A stretch of DNA of 64,000 nucleotides. It comes from Micromonospora endolithica (GTDB lineage Bacteria > Actinomycetota > Actinomycetes > Mycobacteriales > Micromonosporaceae). The notes beneath the pieces were generated by a model. That model saw only the letters and a program-made list of their open reading frames with translations, did no database searches and was not told the origin of the DNA. Of this stretch, positions 43,438-52,494 are shown in pieces. The position numbers were made by a program, and so were the translations under genes. The DNA lies in NCBI RefSeq assembly GCF_003626595.1, contig NZ_RBAK01000003.1, positions 1 to 64,000 of the forward strand, in the 5' to 3' direction. Within the stretch, counting starts at the first letter, position 1, and the number at the start of each line of letters is the position of its first letter.

Positions 43438-44904
43438 GTGGAGACACTCGAGTCAGGACTTTCACGCCGCGGTCGGATACTCGCGCGTGAGGAAGAGTAC
43501 GGCGATCACCCGAGTCCCGTGGACGCCGCTGACGCATATGCCCTCGATCACCTGCGTGGCTTGATAGCGGAAGCCGTCCGCCGCAACTCCGATGTCAAGC
43601 TCGATGGAACGGACCTGGTGCTCATCAGCATTACAGGTCGCTCACCGATGTCCACAGTGGTCGCCCACGACGTATTACGGCCACGTCGACTTTTGGTGAT
43701 CCACTCTGGCAGGGGCGAGGAGGCTGTCAATGTAATCGGCGACTACGTGGTCGGTCCGGGTCGCCTGAGGCATTCCGAGTTCTTCCATAACCACGTAGAC
43801 GCCACAGATCCACGGGTTGTGTACCAAATCATCAAAGACTTCCTCTCACGTTCTGACATTTCCCGTGATCGCGTGATCCTCAATATCACCGGCGGCAACA
43901 AAGTCATGAGCGCCGCCGCAGCGCTCGCCGCGTGGCAGCTCGATCTGGAACTGTGCTACGTCGATGTCGAGCCGGACCCTGCAACGGGACACATCCGGCC
44001 CGAGACTCAACGACTTCTTCTGTTGGACAACCCCATCAGCATCTTCGGCGACCAGGAGATGGTCCGCGCTGCGGAACTTCTACGAGCTGGCGCATTCGAC
44101 ATCGCGAGCAAGAGATACCAGGATCTGAGCGACCGGCTGGCCAGCCCAAGCGTAGCCAGATTCTGGAAGGCAGTGAGCGATCTGTATAAGGCGTGGTGTG
44201 ACCTGGCGTTGGCCGACCTCCCCGCGCTCGCCGACCGCGTGGAGGACTTGCTCAACAGCTACAGGGAGCCGCTGTCGCCGGCAATCACATCCAGGATCCG
44301 GCAACAAGTCGCCTTCTTGCGGCGGCTGGACGACTCGCCAGAGAGCCGCCTCAACTTGATCCTGGGACTTCATATCCTCGGTGGCCACTATTCACGCCTC
44401 GGGCGGAATGACTTCGCGGCATTACTCTACTACCGGACGATCGAAGGCTGCCTAGCTTGGCGCCTTGAGGAGACCCACCGAGGATTTCTCTGTGACTCGC
44501 CGGACTACACATTGCTCGGCGATGACATCGAGAGTGGCTACGCTGCTTTGTCTATCGGATCTCCCGACGACGACTCCGGCTTGCCGTCCAAGGTAAGCCT
44601 CGTCGCGGCAGCGAGACTGCTCGCGTGCACGGACGACGATTTCGCAAAACGGGCGGGATTGACAAACCAAAGGGCGATCCGCAACTTGGCCGACCTGACA
44701 GCGGCGCGGAACAAATCAGTCTTGGCCCACGGCTTCAAGCCGATCGACGTTGAATCGTCCGAGAATCTCGGGAGACGCGCCTTCTTCTACCTCAAGACGA
44801 TTTGGGAGCTACATCGGCCGGCGGAAGACCTCGATGACCTGAGAAAACACCTGGCCTTTGTTATTCCGCCAGAGAGCGGCGACTCAATGGCTAAGGAGGA
44901 ATAG
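43438..44904 (+). CDS. CARF-HEPN protein (TIGR02710/Csm6-like ribonuclease) without CRISPR
   Basis: The protein of about 488 residues has, at residues 60-175, a CARF-type Rossmann domain: LVLISITGRSPMSTVVAHDV, and the family block RVILNITGGNKVMSAAAALA. The C-terminal region is helical and ends in a HEPN domain with the R-x6-H site RNKSVLAH (R424, H431). The layout matches the TIGR02710 family, ring-nucleotide-activated RNases usually next to type III CRISPR loci. None is seen here. GTG 43438 is the first start not overlapping IS remnant sequence; it may be leaderless. It converges on the PLD/helicase operon 57 bp away. Confidence 0.82.
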   Translation: METLESGLSRRGRILAREEEYGDHPSPVDAADAYALDHLRGLIAEAVRRNSDVKLDGTDLVLISITGRSPMSTVVAHDVLRPRRLLVIHSGRGEEAVNVIGDYVVGPGRLRHSEFFHNHVDATDPRVVYQIIKDFLSRSDISRDRVILNITGGNKVMSAAAALAAWQLDLELCYVDVEPDPATGHIRPETQRLLLLDNPISIFGDQEMVRAAELLRAGAFDIASKRYQDLSDRLASPSVARFWKAVSDLYKAWCDLALADLPALADRVEDLLNSYREPLSPAITSRIRQQVAFLRRLDDSPESRLNLILGLHILGGHYSRLGRNDFAALLYYRTIEGCLAWRLEETHRGFLCDSPDYTLLGDDIESGYAALSIGSPDDDSGLPSKVSLVAAARLLACTDDDFAKRAGLTNQRAIRNLADLTAARNKSVLAHGFKPIDVESSENLGRRAFFYLKTIWELHRPAEDLDDLRKHLAFVIPPESGDSMAKEE

Positions 44905-44961
44905 GCGAGAAAGCGGCAACTCTCAAGGTGCCGGTTCCAGACCTCCGACCGCCTTTCACCC

Positions 44962-46185
44962 TCAACCCGGTGCAGCAGTGTACGTCATGTCAGAATGGTC
45001 AATCGAGTGGTCCAAGAATCGTTGAGCGTCAGTGACCGCACTGCTACCGACCGGGAGAAGCACTCCTGCCTCTACGCTACCAAGAAGTCCGAGCCGCATG
45101 TCGAGGTTCGCTGAGAAAATAGCGCCTTGTCGCCCGTCCGCGATGACGGCTTTGGCGTGTGTCAGTGAATCGCCGTAGATCTCGACGCCGACGGAGGCAA
45201 GGTTGTCTAGTTCTTGCATGTGTGCAGGGAAGGTACGACCACGAACGAGTAGCCGAACTCGCACACCACGGTCGAGCGCAGACTTTAGAGGATCTAGCAC
45301 CCAGTATGGTTCGTCGGCGATCCCAGCGATGCTGAAGGTGGCGAGGTCCAATTTCGATTCCGCAGAACTGATAATGTGCCGAATCGTCTCGGCGATCAAG
45401 CTGCGGTTGCTGTGGGTCCAGATGATCGAGCCGGTCGCATTGATCTGAACGGCCGGCAGTTGAGGGAGCGGTAGAACGGGCTTACGTTGCCTCAAGGCAT
45501 ACGCGAAGCCTGGCCGGGCTTCCTCGCTGCTTTCATGCCACAGCCGGGCGAAGAAGCGGCTAGCCTCGAGTATGCGCGCCTGGTCGTGGATAAGCACGCC
45601 CAACTCGCCTGTCACCGGCCGGTTGACCGTGCCGGTGAGGGCACTTGTCTCCAGGTTGGCGCTCCCGATCAGCGCGCGCCTGTCGTCGACAACTACGAAC
45701 TTGGCGTGACAATCAACATGGCCGCGAACATAGATTCCCGCCTTGGTGAGCCTATGGAACCGCTTCTTCTGAGCCTCTATTGAGCCGCTGTCGTCCGCCT
45801 CGGTGTCTTCGAGGGAAACGAGATCAAGCTCAGCTAGACCTCGGGCGAGGGAACGATCGTTCCATGCCGTGATGACATAAACGCGGCCCCTCAGCCGGTC
45901 GACAGCGTCCAGAAGGGACCGCAGGAGGTCGTCCTCGCCCAAACGGAAACTTGCGATGAAGACCTTCTCGCGAGCGGAGTCGATCAGTTCGACAACGGTG
46001 TCGCGTATATTGGGTTCTGATCCCCGATAGGAGAAGACAACTTGCTGTCCGGCGTCATCGCATGATTCCGCCCGTATTGGCACGCTCGACAACTGCCCTT
46101 TCTGAAAGGTGCCTGTGCTTGGATCGACCTCGCCGACCTTTATCGGCCTAGTCACGCGGGATGTCCGTTGGCTCGGTGAGTGCAT
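44962..46185 (-). CDS. Phospholipase-D-superfamily nuclease
   Basis: The 407-residue protein has two HKD motifs: HAKFVVVDDRRALIGSAN (H160, K162, D167) and HAKAVIADGRQGAIFSAN (H343, K345, D350). Together they form one active site of the PLD nuclease type. There is no signal peptide, so it acts in the cytoplasm, probably on DNA or RNA. It is the last gene of the helicase operon. The ORF start at 46185 overlaps the previous gene by 38 bp; GTG 46155, giving an 8-bp overlap, is equally possible. Helicase plus PLD nuclease is the core of Mokosh systems. Confidence 0.88.
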   Translation of the reverse strand: MHSPSQRTSRVTRPIKVGEVDPSTGTFQKGQLSSVPIRAESCDDAGQQVVFSYRGSEPNIRDTVVELIDSAREKVFIASFRLGEDDLLRSLLDAVDRLRGRVYVITAWNDRSLARGLAELDLVSLEDTEADDSGSIEAQKKRFHRLTKAGIYVRGHVDCHAKFVVVDDRRALIGSANLETSALTGTVNRPVTGELGVLIHDQARILEASRFFARLWHESSEEARPGFAYALRQRKPVLPLPQLPAVQINATGSIIWTHSNRSLIAETIRHIISSAESKLDLATFSIAGIADEPYWVLDPLKSALDRGVRVRLLVRGRTFPAHMQELDNLASVGVEIYGDSLTHAKAVIADGRQGAIFSANLDMRLGLLGSVEAGVLLPVGSSAVTDAQRFLDHSIDHSDMTYTAAPG

Positions 46186-47413
46186 ATGCGAGCGTGAAGT
46201 GTCCCAGCGACCACACTCGGCTTAGCATGTCGTCGATTGTCGTCAACTGCGGAACGTGTCGTTGCCGTGGCCTGCTCTCGTCAAGGAAACGGAGAATCGG
46301 ATTGACCGAGTCCTCGGCCTGCGCTTTGGCTATTGCCTTGTCGCGCGTGAAGAGACGCTCAGCGCGTGGGTCTGTTGGGCGGAACGACATTGACAGAGAA
46401 ACGGTGCAGTCATCGGCGGCCACCTCCAAGGCGGCTTCCGAAGCGAGGTTCTGACGGGCCGCCACTTCCGACGCCGATAAACCATCGATGTCGAGCTGCC
46501 AGGTATCTATTGAGCACCGTGTGGGCAAGCCACGTGGAGGCGTCGATGTTGACGAGGTCAAGGCGTGCCACAGTGCTCGCCGATACGTTGTCGTTCCCAG
46601 CACATCCGCCAACTGCTTCCATGAATCACCGAGGTTGGTCTGGCCCTGGATTGAGATGTGGACCGGCTCGGATCGTGCCTGACCGTTCGAACGCCGAGGA
46701 GGTTTCGAGCGGAACATAAGGGACAGTTCGGTGCTTTCATGGGTGGTTCGAAGGACCGCGTCGCACTGATACGCGAGACAAGTGCCGTCGGCGAACAGAG
46801 GTGGATCAGGAGTGGTTACCCGCTCTGTAAGTCCGACGACGCCAGAGTCGGCGCCGCGGATGCGGCCGAGCCGGATGTGCTCTTCCAGAAGGTCTGACCT
46901 CTTCACGCCCGCCAATTCTCGCGGGACGGGAACTGTCGCGACGACGTATCGGCCTCGATCGTCGAGCTTCGAGAACGCCTTCGCATCTTGTTTCGACAGG
47001 GCTACGACCTCGTCTGAGTCGGGCAAATAGATATATGATTGAGAGCCCTCGACCGCATCGTAAGTCTGTCCCCTTTCAAGAGTTTGGCGTGCCGTACTCG
47101 TTGCAAAGTATTCAGTATCGCGTCTTACGACGGCCCCGCCCCTAATCAGCCTACGGCAAAGCGCGTGCAGCAACTCGGATGGCAAACCGGTGATGGCCTC
47201 GAACTGCGCGGTACTGAACGTCTCAAGTTCTGTTGCGCATTCCAGAACGAACAATTCGAGCTTGGTCAGCCTCGAACTGTTGAGCTTCCTGACCTCTACA
47301 TCGGGCCAGAATGCGATCCGCAACGCGGCTCCGTAAATGTGGAGCGCGTTGTCACCCGGCCCGTGGCTGCCTCGCGCCGAACGCCGGACTTCCACTGAGC
47401 GACGTGGCGTCAT
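46148..47413 (-). CDS. Unknown middle component of the helicase-PLD operon
   Basis: I recognise no family in this 421-residue protein. Residues 48-105 look like a winged helix (LTKLELFVLECATELETFST, QFEAITGLPSELLHALCRRL). A beta-rich region with alternating hydrophobic strands lies at 200-350 (AYQCDAVLRTTHESTELSLM). A C-terminal helical part at 360-421 contains ESRPRQRHVPQLTTIDDMLS. No kinase, protease or nuclease motif is visible. Its ATG overlaps the helicase stop (ATGA), so it is tied to the helicase in translation. It occupies the place where known two-gene helicase/PLD systems have nothing. Confidence 0.8.
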   Translation of the reverse strand: MTPRRSVEVRRSARGSHGPGDNALHIYGAALRIAFWPDVEVRKLNSSRLTKLELFVLECATELETFSTAQFEAITGLPSELLHALCRRLIRGGAVVRRDTEYFATSTARQTLERGQTYDAVEGSQSYIYLPDSDEVVALSKQDAKAFSKLDDRGRYVVATVPVPRELAGVKRSDLLEEHIRLGRIRGADSGVVGLTERVTTPDPPLFADGTCLAYQCDAVLRTTHESTELSLMFRSKPPRRSNGQARSEPVHISIQGQTNLGDSWKQLADVLGTTTYRRALWHALTSSTSTPPRGLPTRCSIDTWQLDIDGLSASEVAARQNLASEAALEVAADDCTVSLSMSFRPTDPRAERLFTRDKAIAKAQAEDSVNPILRFLDESRPRQRHVPQLTTIDDMLSRVWSLGHFTLAYALTEPTDIPRD

Positions 47414-50400
47414 CAGGTGTCCTTCACGATAGTCATCACGTCCTTGCGACTTTCCAGCGTGCTAAAGAGATGCCTGTAGAACTTCGTGGCTTCCGGCACA
47501 GACCGTAGACCTTCGAGGGTGGGCCGGTGCCCGACCATGATGAGGCCGCGGCGAGCGCGCGTGAGTGCTACGTTGAGCCGGCGCGTGTCCTGTAGCCAGC
47601 GCCCGTAGTTCGGACCGGGCCTCCCCTGTTTAGCTCTGCAAAAACTGACGATCACCAAGTCGCTCTGCTGGCCCTGAATGCTGTCGATGACGCCGACCAC
47701 ATCGAAGCCAACCCTGGCGAAGGCCGGCGAGTGGGGGTACTCGATTCGGTCGCGGATGAGGCGGGCTTGCTTTTTGTAAAAGGTCAGGACGCTCACAGAG
47801 AGCGTTTCGTTAGTCGCTTGCAACTCCCGCTCGATATTCGAGCAAACGCGCCAAACCCAGTCCACCTCTAGGGCGTTGGTGAAGCCGCCGTCGTCGAACT
47901 CGTCGTAAGCACGCTGATGTGCCGCGGTATCCATGAAGACAACCGGAGCACCGAACGCCGGCAGCACGAACGGCTGTGGACCGGCCGCCCCCGGAGGGGG
48001 CGAGAGGAGTCCGCCACCGTAAATCGGCTCGTTGACCAAGCTCGCAATAGGCTCGATCATTCGCCGCTGTGTGTTCAGCTTGGCGACAAGCCCGTCCGGC
48101 ACTGTGGTGATACACCGCTCGAACAAGCTCTTCGTCAGATGCTTGCGAACAAGCCTTATCACCTGCCGTTCCGGACTCTTTTTCTTCCGGCCGATCAAGC
48201 GCAGAAGATCATCGAAAGTTTTCTCATGGACCGACCAATTCGGTGATTTGCGCAGTTCTTCCGTCGCCGCGAGGACAGAGTCCCGCCGGAATTCTCTGGT
48301 CTCGTCGTCCTCATACCACTGCGTCGCAAGCCTGCTCACTGCCTCCTCAAGGTCGATGGCGCATCCTGCCTTGACGAGACGGATCGCCGCCAACGCCAGA
48401 AAGTGGAGCTCGTCCTTCGGGTCTAGATATGGTGGGAGTTGATGCTCGTCGCCCACGATAATCCATCGTTTTGACTGGTTGGCGCCGATAAGAAACTCAA
48501 GGTCGATGACTCGGCTCGCCTCATCAACAATAAGCGTGTCGAAGTCGACATCGTCAAGTGAGGCCGCTCCGCCCGGTGTCGCGAACAAAACGTTCGCCGA
48601 CTGCCGAATCTGGAGCTGAAACTCGTCACGTGATTCAGCTCGACTCTTACCCTGAGTCTGCCCGCTAGCCTCAAACCAGCGGGCTTCCAACTCTATGAAC
48701 TTCTTGAGCACGGCCGCCCGGTCGGCGAGTTCCTGCTCGCGCGCCTCCCAAGCGTGATCTGCAATGCTATTGATTTCGTGCCCGACAAGATGGACGAGAC
48801 GGTCGGCGGCTAGGACCTCTCGTACTCGCGCCTCGGCCAGCTGGTCCTGCGCCCTCATGTATTGCTCGGCGAGACGCTCGCGTTCGCCTGCATAGCGGGC
48901 CGCGCCTTCCATCAACTGCTCGGAGCGCTCGGCCTGCCGCAGAGATATCGCTTCGATCCTGGACTCTGTTGCTTGGATGATTCGCTCAAGTCTCTTTGAC
49001 TTGGTTCTCAGTTCGCCAATCTCGCTAAGTTGAGCCATCACGCCAGGACCAGCAGGACGAGTGCCCCTTCGCTTTACGTCGGCTAGCTTTGAGTGAAGGC
49101 GTTCTAGCGATTCTTCGGACTCACGAACCGTCTTAACGTCAGATGACTCAGATTTGTTTATTTCTGAGACCTGACTCTCGTACTCCCTCTCCAGACGCTC
49201 CAGGGCGCCGGTGCCGTCTGCCAGGGTTTGCTCGAAAAGGGACCGCTGACTTCGGTACAGCCGGAACTCAGTGATCGCTTCGCGCAGAGAAACTAGCTCC
49301 TCGATTTCATCGCGCCACTCTTTCGCTCTGGACTGATCAATTGTCCTTGCGCGCCGCAGGTAGGTCGCTGACAGATGCTCCGGCATGAATCGCTGCAGGT
49401 CCTGGCGAACCCTCGACTCATCCCACGCGATACGGATAGGAAAGATGCTCGGCTCATTGCTAAGTCTCTGGAGGACCTCATCCAGGGCCACGTGCATAGG
49501 AGCGACCAGTAAGACACGCTCGCCTCGTTCGACGAGCTGTAACACGCTCTCGGTAATAACGCAGGTCTTGCCGGTGCCGGGAGGGCCCTTGATAAGAAAG
49601 GCGTGTGGGGCGTTGACCGCACCAGCAACTGCTTCTCTCTGTTCATCGTTGAAACGAAAATCGTCCGGACCGGCTCCGCATTCCAGGTGGAATTGACCAA
49701 TCTCTGTTCGCTGTATGTTTGACAGTCCTTCGGGCCGTAGTAGGAGAAGTGCCAGGTCGTCCCATGATCCATCTATGTTCTCCGCGGTGAAACGGCGAAC
49801 TGCGGCCGCATTGGCAAGCATCGAGAAACGAGGCACAGCCTCGGCGGTTACGTTGAGCCCTCGTTCGAGAACGACACTGCGGGGTAGTCGAAGTAGCAGG
49901 ACTCCACGGTCCTTGTTGGAGCCGGCTTCGTCAACCCGGCACCGTAGAGTGACTTGATCCCCTAGCGTGAGCGTGACTCTTGAGTGATCGAACAGGCGCG
50001 AATTGGCTTGAACCTGGACGACCGCGTTTCCTACGTGGCTGCCCGCGACCACGCCTTCCTCAGATATCTCTCCAGTCGTCGCAGCGCGCACCCGTAATAC
50101 CTGGAGCAAGGCCGAGATGGTGGCAAGCTCGCGTTTAGCGTCCCTCCTGAAACTTCTGCCTGGCGGCGTGCGTTTTTCCTTAGCTAACCGCCGACGGCTC
50201 GTACCACGAATGCTCTCCCGCCTGCGGAGGATTGACCTCGCTCTTGCGAATTTTTCCACAAGGTCAGGGAGGTCACACGGTGCGTCGTCGCGCTGTGGTC
50301 TCTCGAGCGTTACTGAATCCGGCCGGACCAACAAGCTGCGCCGGGCGACGATTGAGAACTGGACGTCGACTACTTTTGCTATTTCCGTGGACCCATCACG

Positions 50401-50661
50401 GCCAGTTGACGGGACAACAATGAGCCGAAACTGGGAGCCGGTCGCGATGAAAGCACTGCCTTGCTCTCTATGTGTGAGCGTCATCCCGTCCATCAGGTCG
50501 GCCTCGATCTCGTGAGCGCTGACGCCTGCCTTGTCCAAGACGTGCCGCAAGACGGTGAAGCGAATTGTCGCCTTCTCCGCATCGCATCGCGCGAATGCCT
50601 CAGGGTTGCGCTCGACGCACTCGTCATCAAGCCACGCGATGGGAATTTGCATCTCGGTCAC
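47413..50661 (-). CDS. SF1 (UPF1/DNA2-like, COG1112-type) helicase of a putative defence operon
   Basis: The 1,082-residue protein has an N-terminal 330-residue region of unknown fold. The helicase core begins with RFNDEQREAVAGAVNAPHAF and Walker A GPPGTGKT (residues 359-366). A coiled-coil insertion lies at about 430-640 (ERLEREYESQVSEINKSESS). Walker B LIVDEASRVIDLEF is near 710 and WIIVGDEHQLPP near 740. The end has motif V VIDSIQGQQSDLVIVSF near 990 and motif VI RRLNVALTRARRGLIMVG near 1,035. This is the AAA_11/AAA_12 class of RNA/DNA helicase. GTG 50661 or ATG 50652 starts it. It is the first gene of the operon. Confidence 0.92.
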   Translation of the reverse strand: MTEMQIPIAWLDDECVERNPEAFARCDAEKATIRFTVLRHVLDKAGVSAHEIEADLMDGMTLTHREQGSAFIATGSQFRLIVVPSTGRDGSTEIAKVVDVQFSIVARRSLLVRPDSVTLERPQRDDAPCDLPDLVEKFARARSILRRRESIRGTSRRRLAKEKRTPPGRSFRRDAKRELATISALLQVLRVRAATTGEISEEGVVAGSHVGNAVVQVQANSRLFDHSRVTLTLGDQVTLRCRVDEAGSNKDRGVLLLRLPRSVVLERGLNVTAEAVPRFSMLANAAAVRRFTAENIDGSWDDLALLLLRPEGLSNIQRTEIGQFHLECGAGPDDFRFNDEQREAVAGAVNAPHAFLIKGPPGTGKTCVITESVLQLVERGERVLLVAPMHVALDEVLQRLSNEPSIFPIRIAWDESRVRQDLQRFMPEHLSATYLRRARTIDQSRAKEWRDEIEELVSLREAITEFRLYRSQRSLFEQTLADGTGALERLEREYESQVSEINKSESSDVKTVRESEESLERLHSKLADVKRRGTRPAGPGVMAQLSEIGELRTKSKRLERIIQATESRIEAISLRQAERSEQLMEGAARYAGERERLAEQYMRAQDQLAEARVREVLAADRLVHLVGHEINSIADHAWEAREQELADRAAVLKKFIELEARWFEASGQTQGKSRAESRDEFQLQIRQSANVLFATPGGAASLDDVDFDTLIVDEASRVIDLEFLIGANQSKRWIIVGDEHQLPPYLDPKDELHFLALAAIRLVKAGCAIDLEEAVSRLATQWYEDDETREFRRDSVLAATEELRKSPNWSVHEKTFDDLLRLIGRKKKSPERQVIRLVRKHLTKSLFERCITTVPDGLVAKLNTQRRMIEPIASLVNEPIYGGGLLSPPPGAAGPQPFVLPAFGAPVVFMDTAAHQRAYDEFDDGGFTNALEVDWVWRVCSNIERELQATNETLSVSVLTFYKKQARLIRDRIEYPHSPAFARVGFDVVGVIDSIQGQQSDLVIVSFCRAKQGRPGPNYGRWLQDTRRLNVALTRARRGLIMVGHRPTLEGLRSVPEATKFYRHLFSTLESRKDVMTIVKDT

Positions 50662-51089
50662 TGGACAGGGGACCTACTGACGCCTGGTGCATACCGGTGC
50701 CGCCGACGGCACGTTTCGAGACGTGAATGCAGGGCCCTCCTCCTGCGCGTTATGCGGCGGCCCGCCGTTGTCGGAGGTGCGGCCGTCTGGCGAACCGCGT
50801 TGCGAGCGACCGAGAAGCTTGCCATCGACGGACCTCCTGCTTCATCTTCTGGCCCATTATGCACGTCAGCTTCAGGTAAGAACGCTCCTTAATCTGCATG
50901 TATCGATGGTAAGTCCGGTCTGACCTAGGCGATTGGCTGGGAGTTGAGCGGTCGTGGCTTCCGACGGCCACTCGATTGGACGGCGGATGTGTCGCGGACC
51001 CTGGACTTGCCGAACTGTTCCTACTCCGCGCTTGAAGGTTGGCGGAGCGGCGTCGTCCACCCACGGTCGCGTACACCACCGCATCAGGG
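50662..51089. other. Gene-free region upstream of the helicase operon
   Basis: No supported reading frame is seen. The minus strand here must carry the promoter of the defence operon. AT-rich patches at 50860-50925 (ACGCTCCTTAATCTGCATGT) stand out from the GC-rich surroundings. No inverted repeat strong enough to name as an operator was found. Confidence 0.45.
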
Positions 51090-51645
51090 TCATTGCGTTG
51101 TTGGGTTGCTGCTGGTTACGGCGGTGATGAGGTCGTGTGGGCGGCGGTTGGCGCGGCGGGTTGCGCGGGCGATGTTGGCCTCGCCGTCGATGCGGCTGCA
51201 GCTGATCGCGCTGTTGCGCAGGGTGGTTTTGACGGTGGGTTCGGTGCCGGCGCGGGTGCAGGCTTGGTGGAGATTTTCACGGAACGTGACATCTCGGATG
51301 TAGTGGATCTTGTTCTCGATTCGCCATTCGCGGTGGGCCCAGTCCTGTAGGTCGGCGGGTTGGGCTTCGTTGGCGGGCGGGGACACGATCGGGTACGCGG
51401 TCTGGCGGCTGGTCTTTTGCGCTGGTGGTGCGGGTGATTCGGATGGCCTGTTGGGCGTGGGGAACGATACCGCTGGGGGCGTGCACGGTGATGGCTTTGA
51501 CGGTGCGGGTTTCACGACGGCCGTATCGGGTGTCGCGGGCGCGGTCCCCTGCCGGGGTCTGCGCCCAGGGCAGGGCTTTGAGCTGGGCGAACAGGGTGGG
51601 CTGGTTGCCCTTGGGGCAGTCGTCGGCTCGTGGAATGATGTTCAA
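51090..51645 (-). pseudogene. ISAs1-family transposase remnant
   Basis: Two overlapping minus-strand frames together give the ISAs1-type pattern KGNQPTLFAQLKALPWAQTP, then HGRRETRT-like RYGRRETRTVKAITVHAPSG. After a frame change come WRIENKIHYIRDVTFRENLH and NSAISCSRIDGEANIARATR. The N-terminal catalytic part is missing. It forms the right border of the helicase/PLD defence module. Confidence 0.75.
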
Positions 51646-51654
51646 TGAGCTGCT

Positions 51655-52138
51655 TCTATAGCTGTCAAGTGGTGCTGGTCGCTGAGTAGGCGCCGTTCAG
51701 GGTCCGGAAGAGTTGCCGGCTGATGTAGCGCTCGAGGCTGCGCATGATCTCGCGTTTGGTGCGTCCTTCGCGGGGGCGGCGGGTTACGTAGTCGCGGGTG
51801 CGAGGGTCGTGGCCCATGCGGACCAGCGCGACGGTGTAGAGCGCTCGGTTGAGGCGTTGGTCGCCGCCGCGGTTGAGCCGGTAGCGGGTGGTGTTGCCTG
51901 AGAGGCCGGTAGCGGTGACGCGCCGGCCAAGGCAGCGAACGCGGCTTCGGAGCGGACGCGGCCAGGGTGGGACCAGGCCAGCAGAACGGTGGCGGCGACG
52001 ACGGCGCCGACACCTGGCAGGGCGAGCAGTTGTGGCGCTTTCGCGGTGACAGCTTCGTGCAGCGCGGTGTGGTTGGCGGCTAGTTCTGCGTCGAGGGCAC
52101 GGATCCGAAGGCCGCTCGAGGGCGGACAATCCGGTCAC
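51655..52138 (-). pseudogene. IS110-family transposase remnant
   Basis: The C-terminal (Transposase_20) half of an IS110-type recombinase is recognisable across frame changes: QLLALPGVGAVVAATVLLAW in one frame, then TTRYRLNRGGDQRLNRALYT and ALVRMGHDPRTRDYVTRRPR in another. The N-terminal RuvC-like DEDD domain is missing. It abuts the ISAs1 remnant, so at least two insertions occurred here. Confidence 0.8.
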
Positions 52139-52494
52139 ATGTCCGCTGCACAGCGAGGGCCTGCGCGGAGAAAGGTCGCGCTACGAGGGTGTGCTGCCTG
52201 TCGCAGCGGGTAACGCAGGCAACCCACTGGTACCCAGGCTCCCAGAACACCTACCCGGGAGGTCCTCACCCTTTCAACATCCCTGACGCGTCACCAACGT
52301 CCATGGACACAGAACACCTGCCGCAGCCGCAGGGCGGCGAGCGGAGCCGCTGTACGCCGGCGAACACGACTCGCGCTTCCCCACGACCTACGAGCGCCAG
52401 GCACGGGCCGAACGCGAAGCGGTACGCCTGGCGTGCGAACCCGAACCGGCGGTATACGGGTCAAGCGGCGGCTGGTGAGCCAGCGCCCCGCTCG
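52139..52494. other. Stretch without a recognisable gene
   Basis: Short frames on both strands have Arg/Pro-rich, chance-like composition. No hairpin, repeat or RNA gene stands out. It separates the IS110 remnant from the 3' end of the unknown membrane protein gene. Confidence 0.4.

Noticed and set aside
43438-50661. DISARM or type III CRISPR locus
   Set aside because: A PLD protein occurs in DISARM, but DrmA/DrmB and the methylase are absent and the helicase is of SF1 type. The CARF protein has no Cas10, Csm or repeat array nearby.
47413-50661. Mokosh type I helicase with fused kinase
   Set aside because: The N-terminal 330 residues show no kinase motifs (no HRD or DFG), and the PLD domain is a separate gene, so neither standard Mokosh type fits exactly.
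52139-52494. Short frames after the IS110 remnant
   Set aside because: Chance-like Arg/Pro-rich translations; no start signal.
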